In this document: positions 17,570-25,844 of the stretch, in pieces
Numbering within the stretch: the first letter of the stretch is position 1
Layout of the letters: every line of letters starts with the position of its first letter
From: Haloplanus ruber
GTDB lineage: Archaea > Halobacteriota > Halobacteria > Halobacteriales > Haloferacaceae
Length of the DNA stretch: 64,000 nt
Assembly: GCF_024494725.1 (NCBI RefSeq)
Contig: NZ_JANHDK010000007.1
Location: forward strand, 1 to 64,000
Direction: 5' to 3'
The notes under the pieces: generated by a model
What the model was told of the DNA's origin: nothing
Database searches by the model: none
The model's input: the letters and a program-made list of their open reading frames with translations, nothing else
Made by a program: the position numbers and the translations under genes

Positions 17570-18409
17570 ATGTCTGTTCAGAGTCGAATCGGCACCTTTG
17601 GCCCGGGGCAGGGCCCCGCAGCGAAGCGGCCCCCCGAACGGTTCGACGACGACGAACTCGAACATCATATCGCTCCTAACTGTATCTATGACTTCGATGT
17701 GGATCAGGTCAACGGGATCCACAAGCTCCGCCAGCGAATCCACGAGACGGTGTTTGCTGACGACCCCGCCGAGAAGTGGTCCTGGATCCTCGGCGACCAC
17801 TTCACCATGGGCAACAAAAAGGTCGCAAAAGAAGTCGCGATCTACAATTTCGGCGGTGCAGCGCATGACTGTCTGAATCTGGGAACAGAGCACTGCCAGG
17901 TGGACGCCGCGAATTGCTATGCCGTCAGAACGGAGGACAACTATCCACACCCACTCGATGCCCGCCGTCGCGAACTGATAATATGGGACCACTTGGACCC
18001 CCAGACATTCGCCGACGCGTTCCGCCACTGGCACGGTCGGAAACGAAACGAGGTGACGGCGCTGCGCCTGAACGAATCCGGGGACTTTCGGCACCGACAC
18101 GACCTGTTCAAAGTCGATCAAGTGGCCCGGCTGTTAGACGATATCGTGGACGTGTACACATACTCGTCCTCGGACTGGTTGCCGTGGCACAAGATCGACC
18201 ACATTGTGGTCAATCGCTCGAACCAGCGCAAGGACTTCGGCGCGCGCCGCTTTGAGGTCGTTGACGACGTCTCGGATATCCCCGACGGAGGAATCCGTTG
18301 CCCCCACGATGTCAGTGATGGGGAAATCAAGTGTGGATCATGCCGACTCTGTCTCGAGGAAGACGCCGGCGACGTGTATGTCAAGAACTTTTACGCCGAC
18401 GAAGAGTGA
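17570..18409 (+). CDS. GP88-like phage/plasmid protein
   Basis: A 279-residue protein from ATG 17570 (a TTG two codons earlier is also in frame). The middle resembles the GP88 family found in phages and plasmids: CLNLGTEHC...NCYAVRTEDNY, then LRLNESGDFRHRHDLFKVDQ and VYTYSSSDWLPW. A Cys cluster near the end (CPHDVSDGEIKCGSCRLC) could hold zinc or an iron-sulfur centre. No biochemical role is established for GP88. It lies in the same run as the AAA+ and VWA genes. A weak, 115-base spacer separates it from the AAA+ gene. Confidence 0.6.
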   Translation: MSVQSRIGTFGPGQGPAAKRPPERFDDDELEHHIAPNCIYDFDVDQVNGIHKLRQRIHETVFADDPAEKWSWILGDHFTMGNKKVAKEVAIYNFGGAAHDCLNLGTEHCQVDAANCYAVRTEDNYPHPLDARRRELIIWDHLDPQTFADAFRHWHGRKRNEVTALRLNESGDFRHRHDLFKVDQVARLLDDIVDVYTYSSSDWLPWHKIDHIVVNRSNQRKDFGARRFEVVDDVSDIPDGGIRCPHDVSDGEIKCGSCRLCLEEDAGDVYVKNFYADEE

Positions 18410-18412
18410 CCA

Positions 18413-19015
18413 ATGCCTGCCAACACCCAACTCATCGACGACGACGTGCCGCGCACTCCACCAACCGACAGCGCCGAGTGCGAACTCGAACGCCAATACG
18501 AGTGGCTGTTTCGCCGGTTCACCGCCCCGGAGTGGGACGTCTCGGAATTCCACATCGAGACCAACGACCACGCCGAAACCGACGCGACAGCGTTTGAGGG
18601 CGCACTGAGCCACGAGTCGGGGTCGCTCGTCCAGCTGCTCCCGTTCGATCCCGAGGCCCACCAGCGAGAGGCCCCGATCTTCCACGCCACTCGGGTTCGT
18701 CTTCGGGATGCAACCGAGGACACGAATCACTACATTACGGTCGCGGAGCCCACCGACGAGTGGGCGTCGGCACCGTTTCCACGAGAGGAATTTCTTGGAA
18801 AGCGGGCCCATCCCCGCTCGTCTGCCAGGAAGCAGATCGTCGCCCACGAGCAGGCGGCCGTCCACGACGAGGATGACCTTATCCTTGAAACCGATGGCGG
18901 AGCGCGAGGCTATGCCCTTACCACAGCGAAAGAAACGGTTCTCGCTGTGTTCGGGGCAACCCAGTCTGTCACGAAGCAAAAGCGCAAGCAAGCCGGCTTG
19001 GAAGGGTTCCTGTGA
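18413..19015 (+). CDS. Hypothetical protein of the AAA+/VWA block
   Basis: A 200-residue acidic protein that follows the GP88-like gene after three bases, so it is co-transcribed. N-terminal helical part (ELERQYEWLFRRFTAPEWDV), a beta-rich middle (FHATRVRLRDATEDTNHYIT) and a basic C-terminus (SVTKQKRKQAGLEGFL). I do not recognise the family. Confidence 0.7.
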   Translation: MPANTQLIDDDVPRTPPTDSAECELERQYEWLFRRFTAPEWDVSEFHIETNDHAETDATAFEGALSHESGSLVQLLPFDPEAHQREAPIFHATRVRLRDATEDTNHYITVAEPTDEWASAPFPREEFLGKRAHPRSSARKQIVAHEQAAVHDEDDLILETDGGARGYALTTAKETVLAVFGATQSVTKQKRKQAGLEGFL

Positions 19016-19018
19016 GCT

Positions 19019-19043
19019 GTTTGTACCTCCCGGAAGTAGTGAA
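19019..19043 (+). promoter_or_regulatory. GTTTGTATCTCCCG motif, copy 3
   Basis: GTTTGTACCTCCCGGAAGTAGTGAAGGA ends directly at the ATG of the next gene (19046). This copy overlaps the 3' end of the preceding gene's spacer and is so close to the start that it may act in translation or as a leaderless-promoter element. Confidence 0.55.
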
Positions 19044-19045
19044 GG

Positions 19046-19432
19046 ATGATCGAGATCAGCCAGCCGCCGGCCCACGAAGAAATCGACGCCGCGACAGCCG
19101 AACTTGAGGCCCTTGCGGCAGACGACACGCTCCAGTTCGAACCCCACGATGACAGCGAGGACGATAGGGACGGCCGCGATGCAATCCAGATCTGGGGCGT
19201 CGAACACAACGGCGAGTCGCTTGTGGTGAATCTCTCCGATCCCGACGTACCGGTCCACGACTGGGATCGGACTGTCGAGTACCTCCACCTCACTCGCTGG
19301 GACAAGTACTTTGGTCGGCCGGCGGCCCGGATCGAACAGTTCAACGGCGTGGAGGCGACCCACGTCGGCTACGTCCGTGGCATCGACCCGGACGGAGAGA
19401 CACCCACCGTCGTGTGGGAACCGGTGCGCTAA
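19046..19432 (+). CDS. Hypothetical protein of the AAA+/VWA block
   Basis: A 128-residue acidic protein. The N-terminus is helical (EEIDAATAELEALAADDTLQ) and the rest beta-rich (AIQIWGVEHNGESLVVNLSD; THVGYVRGIDPDGETPTVVW). The family is not recognised. Its ATG directly follows motif copy 3. Confidence 0.65.
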   Translation: MIEISQPPAHEEIDAATAELEALAADDTLQFEPHDDSEDDRDGRDAIQIWGVEHNGESLVVNLSDPDVPVHDWDRTVEYLHLTRWDKYFGRPAARIEQFNGVEATHVGYVRGIDPDGETPTVVWEPVR

Positions 19433-19455
19433 GTCCTCTGCGGCCGCTCCAGAGT

Positions 19456-19486
19456 GTTTGTATCTCCCGAAGAAGTAGTGAAAGAG
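19456..19486 (+). promoter_or_regulatory. GTTTGTATCTCCCG motif, copy 4
   Basis: GTTTGTATCTCCCGAAGAAG followed by TAGTGAAAGAGGG, 14 bases before ATG 19500. Very similar to copy 5 over about 30 bases. Confidence 0.55.
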
Positions 19487-19499
19487 GGCTACCAGAAAG

Positions 19500-19904
19500 A
19501 TGTGTGACCATCCCACCACTGAGGCGTTCGAATCGCTCGCAGACGGCACGAAACTCACGATTCAGTTAGAAAGCGACGACACCCCAGAGATGGCTGGCGC
19601 AACTGTCGCCCGAATCGGGGACGGCTTCGCCCGCCCGTACCTGCAGGAAGTCTCGGGGCGCTTCTGTGGGACAGTCACCAACGACGACGGGCCCAACGAA
19701 CTGGTCCTCGAGGGAGAACTGTATCGATACGAGATTCAGCTGCCAGATATCGACTGGTGGGGCGAGGAGTGCTCCGAGTGCGGCGAGGTAGGCCCGCCCG
19801 AGGAGCCCTGCCCCACCTGCGAAAGCAGAGTTGCCCAGATGGCATTCACGGGCGGCGCGACGCCTGCAACCCGCCGACCACCCCACGGAAATACAGCGCG
19901 GTAG
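19500..19904 (+). CDS. Zinc-ribbon protein of the AAA+/VWA block
   Basis: A 134-residue protein. The N-terminal part is a small beta domain (TKLTIQLESDDTPEMAGATV). Near the end a Cys4 zinc ribbon is visible: CSECGEVGPPEEPCPTC. A basic, Thr- and Pro-rich tail follows. The family is not known to me. Confidence 0.65.
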   Translation: MCDHPTTEAFESLADGTKLTIQLESDDTPEMAGATVARIGDGFARPYLQEVSGRFCGTVTNDDGPNELVLEGELYRYEIQLPDIDWWGEECSECGEVGPPEEPCPTCESRVAQMAFTGGATPATRRPPHGNTAR

Positions 19905-19929
19905 ACGTAGCAGATTCTCGCTTCAATAC

Positions 19930-20271
19930 ATGACGATGCAAGTCAATACGATCATCGAGTTCGAAGTGACGTTTAAACAAAACCTAGAATCCTCCAATGC
20001 CCTGTTCGGTCTAGTCGATCGCTGTGCAGGGTTGTTTGTCCAAGATGGCGACAACCGGGCTAGGCACGAGAAGGTTGAGGTGTCCGGGCGAACAGCCGCC
20101 GGCAAGATCGAGGCGTGGCGGGAGATTTCGACAACGGAACCAGTCGCGCCCGTCCGTGAAGATATCGCCAACGAGGTTGTCCCCGAACTGCATGACGTGC
20201 TGTCTTCGCTCCCGTACGTCATCGACGTGACCATCGGGTCTGTCGAACTGACCGACGCTGATATCAACTAG
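19930..20271 (+). CDS. Tandem paralogue A, hypothetical
   Basis: A 113-residue protein from ATG 19930 (ATG 19936 also possible). It is a paralogue of the next gene: both contain QVNT(I/L)I(E/Q)FEVTF, (K/E)AWREIS(T/A)TEP, VREDIA(N/D)EV(V/I)PEL and end in VELTDADIN. Two beta strands flank a helical part. Function unknown. Earlier in-frame starts would overlap the zinc-ribbon gene and lack paralogue support. Confidence 0.7.
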   Translation: MTMQVNTIIEFEVTFKQNLESSNALFGLVDRCAGLFVQDGDNRARHEKVEVSGRTAAGKIEAWREISTTEPVAPVREDIANEVVPELHDVLSSLPYVIDVTIGSVELTDADIN

Positions 20272-20323
20272 ATCACGATAAGTCACTGAATACGGTATCG
20301 TTCCACTATGGCCACTGCAGGGT

Positions 20324-20355
20324 GTTTGTATCTCCCGAAAAAGTAGTGAAGGAGG
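20324..20355 (+). promoter_or_regulatory. GTTTGTATCTCCCG motif, copy 5
   Basis: GTTTGTATCTCCCGAAAAAG followed by TAGTGAAGGAGGCC, about 50 bases before ATG 20403. Its core and flank match copy 4. Confidence 0.55.
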
Positions 20356-20402
20356 CCTAAGGGGGATGTGAACAGTCACAGATCCCCAATTCAACTATAT
20401 CA

Positions 20403-20738
20403 ATGCAAGTCAACACGCTCATCCAGTTCGAGGTAACGTTCGAAGAAAATAGGGGTGGCCCAAACACCCGATGCCAACTAGTCGATTGTTGTGCAGAGAT
20501 GTTTGGTGGCGCTGGTGACATGCGAACCAAGCATGGTGAGGTTGGAATGCACGGGTGGACAGCCGTCGGCGAGATCAAGGCATGGCGAGAGATTTCGGCA
20601 ACGGAACCAATGGATTCAGTTCGTGAAGACATCGCTGACGAAGTTATCCCCGAACTGCGAGACGTGCTTTCCTCGCTCCCGTACGTCGCAGACGTCGTCA
20701 TCAAGCCCGTCGAACTGACCGACGCTGATATCAACTAA
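20403..20738 (+). CDS. Tandem paralogue B, hypothetical
   Basis: A 111-residue protein, a paralogue of the gene at 19930 with the same ends and core. It differs most around residues 15-45. The VWA gene starts five bases after its stop, so the two are probably co-transcribed. Two copies with diverged middles may bind different partners. Confidence 0.7.
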   Translation: MQVNTLIQFEVTFEENRGGPNTRCQLVDCCAEMFGGAGDMRTKHGEVGMHGWTAVGEIKAWREISATEPMDSVREDIADEVIPELRDVLSSLPYVADVVIKPVELTDADIN

Positions 20739-20743
20739 CCGCC

Positions 20744-23700
20744 ATGAGCCACCAAGCTCGCACCGCTCCCGGCCACGACAGTGACTTGACGCCACCAGAG
20801 GCGGCACAGGTCCGTACCTCCCGGGACCGGGCCACAAGCATCAAACAGTACATCGAAGGACTGCTCCCATCCGATCTGGCCGCCGAAGTTGACGTCGTCA
20901 TCACGGAGAACGTCGCGACGGCGGCGGTCATGCCGGCAACGGAGGACGCACTGCTGGATGGCGATGAGACGGACTTCGACCGCCAGCAGGCCCAGAACCT
21001 CATCAACCGCGTCGACGGCGACTATCTCGTGCTTGTCACTGGGCGCGAGGCCGACACGGATTCGATCTGTCTCTCCGATCAGCTCACCGCCGACGCCGCC
21101 CACCAGTTTGGGCTTGCGTTCCACGAGACGCTCCACGTTTTGAAAACTTCCTTCGGCGCTGTCCAGTCACTCGTCGAGACCGAGGTCGAAGCGCAGTACC
21201 ACGAGTTCGTCCACGAACTGATCAACATCGTCGAGGACGGGGCCATCGAGAACGAAGCCCAGACCGGCGACGATTTCACCGAGCGAGCGGGCAACCGGCT
21301 CACCCTCATTCGGCAGATGCACTCCCAGACGGTTGCGGACCTCCCCAGCGAGGCACGCGAATTCACCTTCGGGGAGGCAGTCATGAAGGCCCTCCACGAC
21401 CGGATCATCTTCGATACTGGCGTGACCGATGCGCTCCTCGATGAATCGGATCCCCGTGTGACCTTCGCGTCAGCGAGTGGCCGTGAGGCGTTCCAGGAGG
21501 TTCACGAAGAGGTGGAGGCCCTTCGAGACGACGTCCTCGCGATGCGAAGCGACCACAGCGACCGACTCTACGAGGACGATCGGAAGGCGTCGATCCAGCG
21601 GGCCAAGCGAGCGATTGCCTTCTGGCAGGATGTCCTGAAGCCGCTCTACGAGGACGGCGAGTCCCAACAACAGGGCGGGCAGCAACAGGGCGACCAGCAG
21701 GAAGGCAGCCAACAACAGGCCGGTCAACAAGGCCAGTCGCAATCCCAACAATCCCAGCAGGGACAGTCCCCGCCCGACAGCAGTCCCGACACACCCGAAC
21801 AGGCGAACGAGAGTGGTTCAGCCCCCGAGTCCGGCGAGACGCCTGACTCGCCAACCGATACGCCCGATCAGCAGTCGGACACCGCCGAGGGCGAGGACAC
21901 CTTCGACTGTCCCGAGTGTGAGGACTCGTTCGATTCGGACCACGGGCGAAGCGTCCACTACGGCAAACAGCACGGCGACACCGACGAGCTTGACGAACAG
22001 CTGGATGACGAAGACCGATCCAGCGAGACCGCCGACGGTGACGCCGGCGATATCGACCCAGAGGAACTGTCGTTGGATACGGACAGCATCGACAGCCCGC
22101 TCCAAGGTGTCCAGTCCCATCCCTCACTCGCGGACGAACCCGACCCGGACGACGTCGACACCCAGCCACAACCAGCCCCGGAGCACTCGCCATCGTCGAC
22201 GGACGACACCGCTGAGCAAAACGACACTGACGATAGCGGAGCCGACGGAGGGCCATCCGAGGCCGACTCCATCCCCAGCGAGGCCGGCGACGACGACCGT
22301 AGCGACGGCAACACAGACACGCCCACCGAAGACAGCGGCGACCACGAAGGCGAGAGCGAGGGTGGCCCCGAGTCCACCCCAGACAGTCACGGACTCGGCG
22401 ACGAATCGGCCGCCCAAGACGCTGGCGATCAGCCCGCCGACAGCGCCGACCAACCCACCAGTGGCCAAGACGGACAGCCGGACAGCGAGGCCGCCGACAG
22501 CGCCGACCAACCCGCTGACAGCGCCGATTCGCCCACCGGAGACCAAGACGGACAGTCAGACAGCGAAGCCGACGGGAGCGCCGGCGACTCGGATGTCGCG
22601 ACCACTGACTCAAGCGCCAACACGACCGACCTCGCCTCCCACACTGACCAGTCTTCAGCAGACGATACTGGCCAGCAGGCAACGTTCGGGGACTTCGGTG
22701 GCAGCGATGACGATGCTCAGTCGTCGGCGTCCGGCATGGACAGCGCCGACGAGACAGCCGCCACGTCCGACGACGCCACCCGCACGGACGATTCCCAGGG
22801 CGAGACAGCCGCCGAGAGCGACGGTAGCCCAGACACGGCGGAGACATCCAGCGCCGACACGGACCCGGCTGGGGGCACCGAGAACGCCGAGACGAACAGC
22901 ACACAGGACGACGACAGCCCTGAGTCCGCTCCCACGAACACTGACACCGGGCCGTCGACGCCGATGGGAGCCGACAGCGCCGGCGACCAGTCCACCGACC
23001 CAGACGCGGGCGAGCAGCCGGACGACGACCCAATCACCACGGCCGACGACACCGACTCCCAGCGTGACTCAACGCCCGATACGGAACCCACTGACGACGC
23101 CCCCACAGAGTCACCGGCCGGGCCCGCACACGACGACGCCGATCTCAGCCCCGAAGACTTCGCCAGTGACCGGAACCGAGCAAAGCGCACCGCCGACCGA
23201 AGCACCGTCGACGAACAGGGCCTTGCCGAGGACCTCCAGACACTCGAGGATGCCCTTGGCGAGGAACAGGAAACGACACCTGACGGCACCCAACAAGGAA
23301 ACGGCGCTGGGCCCGGGTCGGTCGATGAACTGACGATCCTTCCGGACTCGGCCTCCAACGAGCAAAGTGACTCTTGGGGCAGTGTCCAGCGGGCCGCCGA
23401 CACCGTCGCTGACACCCTCGCTAAGGAACTCCGACTCGACCAGCAGACAGCGACGCGGGGTGGCCTCTCAAGTGGCACGACGGTCAACACGAAGACTGCC
23501 TACCGACTGGGGCATAACGACCCGCGGACGTTCAGCGAGTCACTGCCCGGCGACGAGAAAGAGTACTTCGTCGTCATCGTCCTCGATCGGTCGGGGTCGA
23601 TGAGTCGCGATTACGGTGCATCCACCGGGAAAATCGATATCGCGACGAGTGCTGTGGCCCGCTTTGCCGTGGCCTGCGAGAACCTCGATATCGACGTCGC

Positions 23701-24103
23701 GGTGATCGACTTCTATGATGATGAAGCGCGGTACGTCAAGCCGCCCTCAGTCGAAACGGAATACGCACAGGAGGCCATCCTCGCCACGGACACAGGCGGC
23801 AGGACGCCACTTGCCGATGCACTCTCGCTCGCCCGAACGGTCGCCGACGCCGACCGGAAGGAATCGCTGATCATCTCGATCACCGACGACAAGCCCGACG
23901 ACGTCGACGCCGTCGAAGCGCAGACCAAGGCCTCGTACTCACCGATCTGTTCGTTGACTATCGCGACAGACTGTCACCCCGGAGACCCACCTGAACAGGC
24001 AGAAAAACTTGAGCGGGCGTACAACCAGACGACGACCGTCTTCGAGCCGTCGAAGCTCGATAGTCGAATCGACGAACTCGCGTCGTTGCTCGGGGCGCAC
24101 TAG
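20744..24103 (+). CDS. VWA protein with HExxH N-terminal domain, C2H2 finger and long acidic linker
   Basis: A 1119-residue protein. The N-terminal about 300 residues contain HETLH (127-131), a zincin HExxH motif, with a following helical part (NIVEDGAIENEA) like the metallopeptidase-like region of DUF2201/CobT-type proteins. Residues about 305-900 are low-complexity (Gln-rich, then Ser/Thr/Asp/Glu/Pro-rich) and enclose a C2H2 finger (C389, C392, H405, H410). The C-terminus is a VWA domain with an intact MIDAS: D948-x-S950-x-S952, a Thr in TGGRTPLADAL and a late Asp in ISITDDKPDD. It is the expected partner of the MoxR-like ATPase at 15643. The target of the pair is unknown. Confidence 0.85.
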   Translation: MSHQARTAPGHDSDLTPPEAAQVRTSRDRATSIKQYIEGLLPSDLAAEVDVVITENVATAAVMPATEDALLDGDETDFDRQQAQNLINRVDGDYLVLVTGREADTDSICLSDQLTADAAHQFGLAFHETLHVLKTSFGAVQSLVETEVEAQYHEFVHELINIVEDGAIENEAQTGDDFTERAGNRLTLIRQMHSQTVADLPSEAREFTFGEAVMKALHDRIIFDTGVTDALLDESDPRVTFASASGREAFQEVHEEVEALRDDVLAMRSDHSDRLYEDDRKASIQRAKRAIAFWQDVLKPLYEDGESQQQGGQQQGDQQEGSQQQAGQQGQSQSQQSQQGQSPPDSSPDTPEQANESGSAPESGETPDSPTDTPDQQSDTAEGEDTFDCPECEDSFDSDHGRSVHYGKQHGDTDELDEQLDDEDRSSETADGDAGDIDPEELSLDTDSIDSPLQGVQSHPSLADEPDPDDVDTQPQPAPEHSPSSTDDTAEQNDTDDSGADGGPSEADSIPSEAGDDDRSDGNTDTPTEDSGDHEGESEGGPESTPDSHGLGDESAAQDAGDQPADSADQPTSGQDGQPDSEAADSADQPADSADSPTGDQDGQSDSEADGSAGDSDVATTDSSANTTDLASHTDQSSADDTGQQATFGDFGGSDDDAQSSASGMDSADETAATSDDATRTDDSQGETAAESDGSPDTAETSSADTDPAGGTENAETNSTQDDDSPESAPTNTDTGPSTPMGADSAGDQSTDPDAGEQPDDDPITTADDTDSQRDSTPDTEPTDDAPTESPAGPAHDDADLSPEDFASDRNRAKRTADRSTVDEQGLAEDLQTLEDALGEEQETTPDGTQQGNGAGPGSVDELTILPDSASNEQSDSWGSVQRAADTVADTLAKELRLDQQTATRGGLSSGTTVNTKTAYRLGHNDPRTFSESLPGDEKEYFVVIVLDRSGSMSRDYGASTGKIDIATSAVARFAVACENLDIDVAVIDFYDDEARYVKPPSVETEYAQEAILATDTGGRTPLADALSLARTVADADRKESLIISITDDKPDDVDAVEAQTKASYSPICSLTIATDCHPGDPPEQAEKLERAYNQTTTVFEPSKLDSRIDELASLLGAH

Positions 24104-24138
24104 CCCCGCACAGCAGCGTCATGTCGCATGAATCTTTT

Positions 24139-24190
24139 TTGACACCCTCCCACGGCTGAAGCCGTGGGCTTTCTCCTTGCATCACTGTAG
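24139..24190 (-). mobile_element. Mini IS605-like hairpin element
   Basis: On the minus strand, after CTAC, it reads AGTGATGCAAGGAGAAAGCC, the hairpin CCCACGGCTTCAGCCGTGGG and AGGGTGTCAA. Left-end and right-end features of the IS200/IS605 copies are fused around a single hairpin, with no gene. It lies 36 bases after the VWA stop, where the hairpin could also stop transcription. Confidence 0.65.
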
Positions 24191-24255
24191 TCATCATATT
24201 GTCATCATCAGGAGAGTTACTGGAACATGATAGATAAAATAAATAACCACCCAAA

Positions 24256-24264
24256 TTTATATAA
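24256..24264 (+). promoter_or_regulatory. TATA-like promoter element
   Basis: TTTATATAA lies about 25 bases before ATG 24285, the spacing of haloarchaeal promoters for leaderless transcripts. Confidence 0.5.
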
Positions 24265-24284
24265 AATCAGTTTGTTTTAACCGT

Positions 24285-25457
24285 ATGTTCCTTTACAGGA
24301 GCACGGCGGTATCGGTGGCAGTATTTACCTTGGTAATGATAACATCGGCTCCCGTGATGGGTGCGGCGCCAATGATGGTTGCAGATACTACAGAGAACAG
24401 CGCAGCCGAGCGCATGGAACATCCCGACAAGTTCTCATGGAGCGAGATACAACCTACCAATGGGCCTACGGACAGGCTCCGGTCGGCACGCGTGGCAACC
24501 TTCGGACAGACCGACGGTAGCGACGTTTCAATCGCTGCCAACAGTAGTGGAACGGACGGGGGGCTTGATGTTGGTATCGAATTGCAGCAGGAAGCGACCG
24601 TCTCTCAAGATGGGAGCGTTGATATTGAAACGTACCCGGACAACCGTGCAAACCAATCAGTATCTGGAACGCTTGAGCTGGTAATTGATCAGAACCGAGA
24701 TAACATCTTCAATACAAATGAAACCGTAGCATCCAGACAAATCAGCCTCAGCGCAGACGAATACTCCACAAAAGTACTCACATATAGTGATGTCCAGCTT
24801 GCTTCCGGCGATTACGAGTATCAAGCACGATTGAGTTCAGACGGCCAGACGGTCACGAGTTTTACCAATGGAACGCTAACTGTCACCGGTAACGATACTA
24901 GCGACGGTAACGATGGGAACCAGTCGGAAACAGCGGAGTTCCTGTCGGCAAGCCAGTCAGAAGCCACCCTTGCTCCAGGCGAAGAGATCACACTCAGCTA
25001 CAGGGTGCAGAACCCGTTAGAAAAGCCGACAAGCATGCTCATCGAGTTCCCTAATCTGCCTGCAAATGTATCGATTCAATCGGTTGACGGTGACGTCGCA
25101 CAAGAGTTGCTGGGCTCAACTCCACCAGGTGTGGTTACGTCAGAGCTCGCTGCTGATGGATCGGCGACAGTCGATCTAACTCTTACAGTTCCTGAAAACG
25201 CCACTACAGGCCAGAAGACCGTGACGACAGATGCAACCGCGAGTTCTAATCAGGGGACGCTTACAAACACGACCACAACAACGCTGACTGTGACTGAACA
25301 AGACCCACTCGTGAACCGGTTCGGTGGTTCCGACAACGAAATCGGTAATCTGGACATCCTCCGAGCAGTCAACGCAGCCAACACTAATCAAGAAGTCGGC
25401 GGCGAACCAGTCAGCAATCTGGATGTCCTCGAACTGATCAACCGCGCGAATCAGTAA
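24285..25457 (+). CDS. Secreted beta-domain protein with dockerin-like C-terminus
   Basis: A 390-residue exported protein with a signal peptide (STAVSVAVFTLVMITSAPVM). A CARDB/Ig-like beta domain (QSEATLAPGEEITLSYRVQN; VDLTLTVPENATTGQKTV) follows, then the dockerin-like module (GNLDILRAVNAAN, SNLDVLELINRA). It is closely related to the interrupted gene at 62329-62723, sharing GDVAQ(E/N)L.GSTPPG. Many NxS/T sequons suggest N-glycosylation. No catalytic domain is present; a role in a surface assembly with the other dockerin-like proteins is inferred. Confidence 0.8.
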   Translation: MFLYRSTAVSVAVFTLVMITSAPVMGAAPMMVADTTENSAAERMEHPDKFSWSEIQPTNGPTDRLRSARVATFGQTDGSDVSIAANSSGTDGGLDVGIELQQEATVSQDGSVDIETYPDNRANQSVSGTLELVIDQNRDNIFNTNETVASRQISLSADEYSTKVLTYSDVQLASGDYEYQARLSSDGQTVTSFTNGTLTVTGNDTSDGNDGNQSETAEFLSASQSEATLAPGEEITLSYRVQNPLEKPTSMLIEFPNLPANVSIQSVDGDVAQELLGSTPPGVVTSELAADGSATVDLTLTVPENATTGQKTVTTDATASSNQGTLTNTTTTTLTVTEQDPLVNRFGGSDNEIGNLDILRAVNAANTNQEVGGEPVSNLDVLELINRANQ

Positions 25458-25551
25458 CCTGTCTTGGGGCTAATTCCCAAGCTTCCCATGGATTAGTCGG
25501 AGACTCCCAACCGGCTATGACCTGATAGCCGCGAACGAGTAGGTAGGTCAC

Positions 25552-25728
25552 AATCACGACCGAAGAAAGCACCGGTACACGCCAGAGTGGGACGACGACA
25601 TCGGCGGCGACCACGTTGAGGGTGGGCTCCGGATCAACCTCGACAAAGAGGGCGAAGTCGTAACCATCGAGTCATCCGACAAGGAACCTAGCGACGAGGA
25701 AGGCGACGACACCGTCTCATCTGAGTAG
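25552..25728 (+). pseudogene. C-terminal fragment of an unidentified acidic protein
   Basis: The plus strand reads HRYTPEWDDDIGGDHVEGGL, then RINLDKEGEVVTIESSDKEP and an acidic tail to TAG 25726-25728, without a start codon. It abuts a minus-strand integrase fragment, so this is a recombination junction between two broken genes. Confidence 0.45.
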
Positions 25729-25729
25729 T

Positions 25730-25835
25730 TTCCGCCGCCGCCACCGCGGCCCTTCCCCTTATCTTGTAGGTAGCGCTCGAAGGAACTCGTGAGCGCTGTC
25801 GTACCGTCGCGTGTCGATGAAGTGTTCTGATTCAT
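25730..25835 (-). pseudogene. N-terminal fragment of a tyrosine integrase
   Basis: From ATG 25835 the product contains SFERYLQDKGKGRGG.GGNY, nearly identical to residues 16-36 of the integrase at 27754-29004. Similarity ends at about 25730, where the plus-strand fragment begins. Only the first about 35 codons survive. Confidence 0.7.
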
Positions 25836-25844
25836 ACGTGTTCG

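Noticed and set aside
18338-19558. 406-residue minus-strand frame across three small genes
   Set aside because: It spans the spacers with the repeated motif but has no domain, while the plus strand has three well-started acidic genes coupled with their neighbours.
21405-23333. Two very long frames overlapping the VWA gene (542 residues on minus, 506 on plus)
   Set aside because: They are rich in Arg, Cys, Thr and Pro and are the shadows of the Asp/Ser/Glu-rich low-complexity part of the VWA protein. Neither has a domain or the acidic bias of haloarchaeal proteins.
24139-24190. Plain rho-independent-like terminator after the VWA gene
   Set aside because: The hairpin may act as one, but the flanking left- and right-end words are the same as in the IS605-type units, so the mobile-element reading is preferred.
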